NCBI GenBank assembly: GCA_029256065.1
Contig: JAQSYT010000008.1
Location: forward strand, 1-38,212
Direction: 5' to 3'
Source of the DNA: Paenibacillaceae bacterium
GTDB lineage: Bacteria; Bacillota; Bacilli; Paenibacillales; NBRC-103111
Length of the DNA stretch: 38,212 nucleotides
A model generated the notes under the pieces. It had not been told where the DNA came from. It was given only the letters and a program-made list of their open reading frames with translations, and searched no databases. Both the position numbers and the translations under genes were made by a program. Shown here in pieces: positions 33,777-38,212 of the stretch (the stretch's first letter is position 1; the number at the start of each line of letters is the position of its first letter).

Positions 33777-33796
33777 GGGAATGTCTCCTTTATAGG

Positions 33797-34729
33797 TTAT
33801 TTGTATTGGGGAATCAGATTGGTGCGGCGGTTGATGAATTTATCTACGGCCATGGCGGCGATGGCGCCGTCGGCAGCGGCTACTACGGCTTGCTTCACGG
33901 GTGAGCGGCGGACCTCGCCGGCCCCGAATACGCCGGGAACAGTGGATTGCATGAAGGCGTCCAGCTCCATAAAGCCTGCTTCATCCAGAGGCACCTGGCC
34001 TTCCAGGAAGTCGGTGCCGGGTTTGCTGCCGGACAGGAAGACGAACACACCGTCCACCTCCAGCAGCTGTTCTTCGCCGGATGCGGTTTTGAGCTTCACG
34101 CCGGAGACCTTGTTCTCGCCGACGATTTCCAGCGGGCGGGTTTTGGGCAGATAAACGGTGTTCTCCAGCTCAGGAAACCCATCTACACCTTGAAGATCCG
34201 GCCGGGGTACGATGAAGTGGATTTTAGAGGCGAATTTGGTCAGAGCCACCGCTTCCTCCACCGCTTCCTCGGAGTCGCCGATAACCGCAACTTCCTTGCC
34301 TCGATAAAAAGCGCCGTCACAGGTGGCACAGGTGCTGACGCCCCGCCCCAGAAGTTTCTCCTCGCCGGGAAGCATCCGGTTACGGCCCTTGGACCCGGTA
34401 GCCACAATCACCGCTTTGGATTCGTACATGCCCTCCGGGGTAAAGACCATCTTGGTCTCGCCCTCCAGATCCACAGCCGTAATCGAGGTGGTTTCGAAGG
34501 TGGCGCCGAAGCTTTTGGCCTGCTCTCTGATGGTGTCTAAAAGGTCCTTACCGCTAATTTCTCCCGTTACACCGGGGTAGTTGGCTATTTTGTGGGTCAG
34601 TGCCAGTGCGCCTGCTCCGGGTGCCTTGTCCAGCACCAGGGTGGAGAGATTGGCGCGGGCGGTATAAATGGCTGCCGTAGCTCCGGCAGGGCCGCCTCCG
34701 ATGATAATCACATCATACATGCGATTCAA
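33797..34729 (-). CDS. Thioredoxin-reductase-like flavoprotein with atypical pyridine-nucleotide motifs
   Basis: 310 aa. The FAD fold starts DVIIIGGGPAGATAAIYTARA (residues 6-26), the redox pair is Cys134/Cys137 in CATCDGAFYRG, and the C-terminal FAD motif appears as VPGVFGAGEVRR. The second nucleotide-binding motif reads IGDSEEA (150-156), not GGGDSA, and the NADPH-phosphate motif HRRxxxR is replaced by VPRPDLQ. The electron donor may therefore be NADH, ferredoxin or another carrier. AAGGAGG lies before ATG34729. First gene of the operon under the octamer-flanked promoter. Confidence 0.9.
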   Translation of the reverse strand: MNRMYDVIIIGGGPAGATAAIYTARANLSTLVLDKAPGAGALALTHKIANYPGVTGEISGKDLLDTIREQAKSFGATFETTSITAVDLEGETKMVFTPEGMYESKAVIVATGSKGRNRMLPGEEKLLGRGVSTCATCDGAFYRGKEVAVIGDSEEAVEEAVALTKFASKIHFIVPRPDLQGVDGFPELENTVYLPKTRPLEIVGENKVSGVKLKTASGEEQLLEVDGVFVFLSGSKPGTDFLEGQVPLDEAGFMELDAFMQSTVPGVFGAGEVRRSPVKQAVVAAADGAIAAMAVDKFINRRTNLIPQYK

Positions 34730-34763
34730 GCCTCCTTATAAGATGCATTTCATAACATTCATT

Positions 34764-34811
34764 TCTAATTAATAATTAGACTAAATATAAGTTATGGATA
34801 CATCTTAACAA
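34764..34811 (-). promoter_or_regulatory. Promoter and 8-1-8 operator of the flavoprotein-redoxin-peroxiredoxin operon
   Basis: On the - strand TTGTTA (34806-34811) and TATATT (34784-34789) are 16 bp apart. Immediately downstream lies TCTAATTA-A-TAATTAGA (34764-34780), a perfect 17-bp palindrome of the Fur/PerR 7-1-7 class. The same octamer occurs at the fur promoter. Confidence 0.65.
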
Positions 34812-34871
34812 GCCTGAATGGAATCTGCATGAAGGTTTGATGAAGAAAAGGTGAACAAATTTTGACGTCCT

Positions 34872-35654
34872 CTACATATTCTCTTCCACTGCCCGGTACC
34901 CGATGCCGCGGACGGTTCCCACGTATGAGGGCTTTTTGGGATCGTCACCAAGCTTTTGGCGCAGGGAGCGGACATGGACATCCACAATATTGCTTCCGCC
35001 AAAATAGCCTTCGCCCCACACCTGATCCAGAAGCTCCTGCCGGGACAGCACCTTGCCGGCGCCCTCCAGGATCACCCGCAAGAGATCAAACTCCGTTTTG
35101 GTCAGCTCAACCCGGCGCATGCCCCGCTGTACAATATACCGGTTCAAATCCAGCAACAGATCCTTCAGATGAAGAATGCCCTCCTCTTGAAGGGGGAGCG
35201 CCGGCCTGCCGGCTTTTGGTGCCTGGGCCATTTGGATTTTGATGGCGGACAGGGCGGTGCTTAATGAAGAAGGCCATGCCAGCGAGGCGGCGGAAACCAG
35301 GCGGAGGGATGCACCGGATACAGGCGGAACCAGCTGCAGCAGCCGGGTGCCGTACGTTTCCAGATTGGCTATTCCTTCAATACCGGGCGGATACTCCGAC
35401 CTCGTGAAATCCAGAATCAAGAGATCCGGCTTAAGCTGCAAAAGAAGGGGATAATCCGCATGGTGAAACACCATCACGTCATAACATGCTGCCGCCAGCT
35501 CCCGCACCAGCTCATGGAGCTTCCCCGGTACCGGGCTGACAATCACGATCCGGTTGGTAACGGTGCAGTAGGCTTCCTCCGGGTCCACGCCCGGCGGCAG
35601 GAAACGTCTGATCTCGGCTTCTTCCTCCGCCGTCAGCTTGTTGGTGCCCTGCAT
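34872..35654 (-). CDS. OmpR-type winged-helix regulator with degenerate receiver domain
   Basis: 260 aa from ATG35654 (AAAGGAG upstream). The N-terminal half resembles a receiver (RIVIVSPVPGKLHELV, then LKPDLLILDFTRSE with a possible phospho-Asp), but the paired acidic residues of the first strand are replaced by SP and no KP switch is visible. The C-terminal winged helix is intact (VELTKTEFDLLRVILEGAGK, LLDQVWGEGYFGGSNIVDVH, RSLRQKLGDDP, TVRGIGYR). It overlaps the preceding Fur-family gene by 22 bp and no kinase gene is near, so control is probably not by phosphorylation. Confidence 0.88.
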   Translation of the reverse strand: MQGTNKLTAEEEAEIRRFLPPGVDPEEAYCTVTNRIVIVSPVPGKLHELVRELAAACYDVMVFHHADYPLLLQLKPDLLILDFTRSEYPPGIEGIANLETYGTRLLQLVPPVSGASLRLVSAASLAWPSSLSTALSAIKIQMAQAPKAGRPALPLQEEGILHLKDLLLDLNRYIVQRGMRRVELTKTEFDLLRVILEGAGKVLSRQELLDQVWGEGYFGGSNIVDVHVRSLRQKLGDDPKKPSYVGTVRGIGYRAVEENM

Positions 35655-36025
35655 GAGGCACACACTCCTTTCAGCAATAACTGGTCCTGATCCAGGAGAT
35701 AGCCGGTTTCCCGGGCCACCTCTTCGGCCCATTCATTAGGGATGGGAGCGAACACCTCGTCCACCCGCCCGCAGGCCGTGCATTGGATGTGGTGGTGATG
35801 CTCTGTCCGGGCATCGTAGCGGCAGGCCTCGCCTACCCGCAGCTCCTGTATCTGGCCCGTTTCGGTCAAATATTTCAATGTATTGTACACCGTTCCGTAA
35901 GCAAATTGGCTGCCTCTTTTCCGCAGACGGTCCATAATCTCCGCTGCGGTGGGATGGTCCGATGAGGCACATATGACATCCAGAATGGCTTTCCGCTGTG
36001 GCGTTAACAGACCTTTGGGTTTCAC
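35633..36025 (-). CDS. Fur/PerR-family metal-dependent repressor
   Basis: 130 aa. The winged-helix half has TPQRKAILDVICASSDHPTA and YGTVYNTLKYL. Structural zinc Cys pairs are CTAC and CASC. Aligned by eye with Bacillus PerR, the regulatory ligands correspond to His37 (DHPTA), Asp85 (YDART), His91 and His93 (EHHHH). The position of PerR Asp104 holds Glu (CGRVDEVF), as in Fur. GTG36025 is the start with AGGGGG 8 bases upstream. The promoter -10 is overlapped by inverted octamers shared with the peroxiredoxin operon, implying autoregulation. Confidence 0.9.
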   Translation of the reverse strand: MKPKGLLTPQRKAILDVICASSDHPTAAEIMDRLRKRGSQFAYGTVYNTLKYLTETGQIQELRVGEACRYDARTEHHHHIQCTACGRVDEVFAPIPNEWAEEVARETGYLLDQDQLLLKGVCASCRAPTS

Positions 36026-36047
36026 GGCACAGACCCCCTGGCATTAT

Positions 36048-36093
36048 TAATTAGAATAAGTCTAATTATAAAACCTCTACAGGAAATCTGCAA
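36048..36093 (-). promoter_or_regulatory. Promoter of the Fur-family gene with inverted octamers
   Basis: On the - strand TTGCAG (36088-36093) and TATAAT (36065-36070) are 17 bp apart, close to consensus. TAATTAGA (36048-36055) and TCTAATTA (36061-36068) flank a 5-base spacer and overlap the -10. The inner 15-mer TTAGAATAAGTCTAA matches the PerR consensus at 11 of 14 defined bases. Confidence 0.7.
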
Positions 36094-36208
36094 CTTTCAC
36101 GCACAATGGGAACAGAGAACGGAGTAACGCTCTATCCTTCATTATCCTATATTTTCCTGAAGCCTTCAAATAAATGAAAGTGATAAACCGCATACCTAAG
36201 GCTTGCCT

Positions 36209-36264
36209 AAAAAACTGCGGTTCCGGTGCCGCAAATTAAAAACCCCGGCGGAAGCCCGCCGGGG
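36209..36264 (-). terminator. Two tandem intrinsic terminators facing fur
   Basis: On the - strand: stem 36243-36251/36256-36264 (9 bp, loop of 4) then TTTTTAATTT; and stem TGCGG/CCGCA 36216-36220/36229-36233 then GTTTTTT. There is no T-run for the + strand. They would block leftward transcription before it enters the fur promoter. Confidence 0.8.
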
Positions 36265-36282
36265 GAAATGGAAAATTTGCAG

Positions 36283-36311
36283 TTGCATAACAAAAAATAC
36301 AGTGCTATAAT
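36283..36311 (+). promoter_or_regulatory. Promoter of helD
   Basis: TTGCAT (36283-36288) and TATAAT (36306-36311) with 17-bp spacing. It leaves an untranslated leader of about 140 nt, overlapped by the opposing - strand promoter. Confidence 0.75.
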
Positions 36312-36378
36312 CAGAAACGATCTGTAAATTTGAAAAAAGGCATAAAAAGACCATTATCAATTTTGTTTCTGTAGTTTA

Positions 36379-36407
36379 ATTTTATCAAGCTGATCGGGAT
36401 TTGTCAA
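36379..36407 (-). promoter_or_regulatory. Near-consensus promoter on the - strand inside the helD leader
   Basis: TTGACA and TAAAAT separated by 17 bp, the best sigma-A match noticed in the window. It reads away from helD toward the tandem terminators. Confidence 0.65.
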
Positions 36408-36457
36408 GGGGTTTGCGTTTTTGCTTCTCTACTTTGGAAGGGAGCGTGCTGTTGAGG

Positions 36458-38212
36458 ATGATGAAGCCGTCGGATTGGAAGCAGGAGCTGGGGTATTTGG
36501 AGCTGGTCAAAGGGAAGCTGCAGGGCAGCCTCCATGAATTGGAGCCTGAAGTAGAACGGCTTGGCGGCCAGGCCGCAGATATCCGCATGCGGTTCTGGGA
36601 GGAAGTGACCGTCAATACGGGCACGGACGAGGATTTCGAAGAAACCTTTCACAGCATCAGGCAGCAGGAGGCGCTATTGTCTGAGCGTGAGCGCAGCTAC
36701 CGGCTCCGGCTGCGGCAATGGAAGAGCATGCACCGGCTTCTGGCCTCTCCCTATTTCGGCAGAATCGATTTCCGGGAGGATGGCCAAAGCGCTGTTGAAC
36801 AGATTTATATTGGTGTGTCCTCCTTTGCCGATGAGGATGGTTTGACGTTTCTGGTTTATGATTGGCGCACGCCGATTGCCGGGATGTATTACGATTATTC
36901 CCCCGGCAAAGCCAGCTTCCATGCCCCGGGCGGGGAGATTGCCGGAACCATTGAGCTGAAGCGGCAGTACCAGATTACCGGCGGCCATCTGGAGAATGTG
37001 TTTGACACAAGCCTGACTATCGGGGATGAGCTTCTGCAGCAGGTGTTGGGCAAGGGAGCCGATTCCCAGATGAGGAGTATTGTGGCTACCATTCAAAAGG
37101 AGCAAAACGCTATTATCCGCGATGACCGGAGCCGGATGGTGCTGGTGGACGGTGTGGCAGGCAGCGGCAAAACCTCCGCCGCGCTGCAGCGGGTAGCCTA
37201 TCTGCTCTACAAAAACCGGGAAAAGCTGAAGGCCGACCAGATAGTGCTGTTTTCCCCTAACCCGGTCTTCAACAGCTACGTCTCCGCGGTTCTGCCTGAG
37301 CTTGGCGAGGAGAATATGCAGCAGGCTACCTTCCAGGAATATCTGGAGCACGCCTTAGGGGATGAATGGACCCTGGAGGACCCCTTCGACCAGATCGAAT
37401 ATACGCTTACGGGACCGGGCTCCCAAGGCTATGAAGCCCGTGTGGAAGGGATGGCCTATAAGGCCTCCGCTTCATTCTTACGTGCGCTGCAGCATTACGG
37501 GCTATGGCTGAACCGGGAAGGGATGCTGTTCAACAGCATCCGGTTCCGCGGGCGCGAGCTGATTACGGCAGATGAGCTGCGGACTCAATTTTACAGCTAC
37601 GATCCGGTAGTCCGCCTGGCCAACCGGGTGGAGCTGCTGCAGGAATGGCTGCTCCGTCAATTGACCCTATTGGAGCGGAAGGAGCGGGAGGAAGCCTGGG
37701 TTGGAGAAGAGCTAAATTATCTGGATAAGGAGCAGTATGCCGGAGCGTTCGCACGGCTGCACAGAGCCCAGGGTGTGTTTGATTTTGCGGAAGCCTACGA
37801 GGCCGTTCATGAGAAGCAGCAGAATATAACGTTTGGAAAAGAGGATGATTTCGACTTCGCCGACAAGGAGGAGGATATTCTCCGCCAGGTGGTGGTGAAG
37901 GAGCATTTCAAGCCGCTGCGGAAAAGCGTGAGGAGACTGGCGTTCATCGATACCCGCGGGCTGTATTCCCAGGTATTCAGCGAAAGGGATGCGTTTCTTC
38001 ATATGACCGGAGAGACGGAATTACCCGTGTTATGGCCGGAGGTCTGCGCGCAAACCAAGGAACAGCTGGACCGGCAGCGGCTGTTTTATGAGGACGCGAC
38101 ACCATTTCTGTATGTAAAGGAGCTGGTGGAGGGAGGGCGTACGAACACGGAAATCCGCCATGTGTTTGTAGATGAGGGTCAGGATTATTCGGTTTTCCAA
38201 TATGAGTTCCTT
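36458..38212 (+). CDS. helD: HelD-type RNA polymerase-recycling UvrD-like helicase (cut by window end)
   Basis: The first 585 codons are present. The N-terminal coiled-coil arm (VKGKLQGSLHELEPEVERL) is followed by SPYFGRIDFREDG, IYIGVSSFADEDG, VYDWRTPIAGMYYDY and LKRQY, all HelD hallmarks. Walker A GVAGSGKTS is at residues 232-240, then AALQRVAYLLYK and VLFSPNPVFNSYV. Walker B VFVDEGQDYS is at about 570-579 near the edge. ATG36458 (or ATG36461) is annotated; TTG36452 is better spaced from GGGAG (36440-36444) and is possible. In Bacillus HelD frees stalled RNA polymerase from DNA using ATP. Confidence 0.93.
   Translation, partial: MMKPSDWKQELGYLELVKGKLQGSLHELEPEVERLGGQAADIRMRFWEEVTVNTGTDEDFEETFHSIRQQEALLSERERSYRLRLRQWKSMHRLLASPYFGRIDFREDGQSAVEQIYIGVSSFADEDGLTFLVYDWRTPIAGMYYDYSPGKASFHAPGGEIAGTIELKRQYQITGGHLENVFDTSLTIGDELLQQVLGKGADSQMRSIVATIQKEQNAIIRDDRSRMVLVDGVAGSGKTSAALQRVAYLLYKNREKLKADQIVLFSPNPVFNSYVSAVLPELGEENMQQATFQEYLEHALGDEWTLEDPFDQIEYTLTGPGSQGYEARVEGMAYKASASFLRALQHYGLWLNREGMLFNSIRFRGRELITADELRTQFYSYDPVVRLANRVELLQEWLLRQLTLLERKEREEAWVGEELNYLDKEQYAGAFARLHRAQGVFDFAEAYEAVHEKQQNITFGKEDDFDFADKEEDILRQVVVKEHFKPLRKSVRRLAFIDTRGLYSQVFSERDAFLHMTGETELPVLWPEVCAQTKEQLDRQRLFYEDATPFLYVKELVEGGRTNTEIRHVFVDEGQDYSVFQYEFL

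Larger units (their letters stand above)
36209..36372 (-). ncRNA. Predicted small RNA, about 135-165 nt, between fur and helD
   Basis: A near-consensus promoter on the - strand (TTGACA 36402-36407, 17-bp spacer, TAAAAT 36379-36384) predicts a start near 36372. No gene follows. After about 110 nt comes a strong terminator, CCCCGGCGG/CCGCCGGGG with T-run (36236-36264 on the - strand). A second stem TGCGG/CCGCA with six T (36209-36233) follows. The transcript's first ~55 nt would be antisense to the helD 5' leader. A short open frame exists within it but has no RBS. Confidence 0.5.

Noticed and set aside
36674-37351. 225-aa open frame on the - strand
   Set aside because: Lies antisense to the clear HelD reading frame with no recognisable domain.

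Overview
The window looks like a chromosome segment of a Paenibacillus-type Firmicute, with moderately high GC. The evidence is the LplB/LplC-type sugar permeases paired with YesN/YesM-type two-component regulators, strong GGAGG ribosome binding sites, CysK, HelD and PerR/Fur-family homologues of Bacillales type, and intergenic hairpins with T-runs. No rRNA, tRNA, CRISPR array, prophage or IS element was seen.

Region 1 (1-12.9 kb, + strand) is a polysaccharide-utilisation locus. It holds the tail of an unidentified gene, two ABC sugar permeases, an AraC-type response regulator with its histidine kinase, an SDR dehydrogenase, two heparinase II/III-like polysaccharide lyases and an extracellular solute-binding lipoprotein. 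No ABC ATPase is present, as is usual for this family, which borrows a shared one. The second lyase is interrupted by one in-frame TAG. The lyase pair points to a uronate-containing glycan; the substrate cannot be read from sequence.

Region 2 (13.0-23.6 kb) is a sulfur/thiol cluster: cysK, a GNAT acetyltransferase, two glutathionyl-hydroquinone-reductase-like (GHR) proteins, a MetE-C-like methyltransferase and a complete polar amino-acid (cystine-type) ABC transporter. A cysteine-rich AraC regulator follows on the other strand, divergent from a second GNAT-GHR-GHR set. Four GHR paralogues in 9 kb of a lineage expected to use bacillithiol rather than glutathione, with the GNAT-GHR-GHR order occurring twice, is the best candidate here for an undescribed system.

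Region 3 (23.9-32.6 kb) is mixed: two SAM methyltransferases, a DUF4395 membrane protein, a SagB-like nitroreductase, a double SMI1/KNR4 protein, a LacI regulator divergent from an FAD oxidoreductase, a small unknown gene and a NagZ-like GH3 enzyme.

Region 4 (32.8-36.1 kb, - strand) is a peroxide-defence block. A TrxB-like flavoprotein that lacks the usual NADPH motifs, a CxxC glutaredoxin-like protein and a 2-Cys peroxiredoxin form one operon. Next to it are an OmpR-type regulator with a degenerate receiver and, overlapping it, a Fur/PerR-family repressor. Inverted copies of the octamer TAATTAGA sit at both promoters, which suggests a shared regulon and autoregulation. The window ends inside helD (+). 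Between fur and helD a near-consensus promoter on the - strand faces two tandem terminators, predicting an unannotated small RNA of about 135-165 nt.

Four intergenic regions carry a dispersed family of 50-bp units beginning (T)AACGGA, phased at 49-50 bp and present in both orientations.
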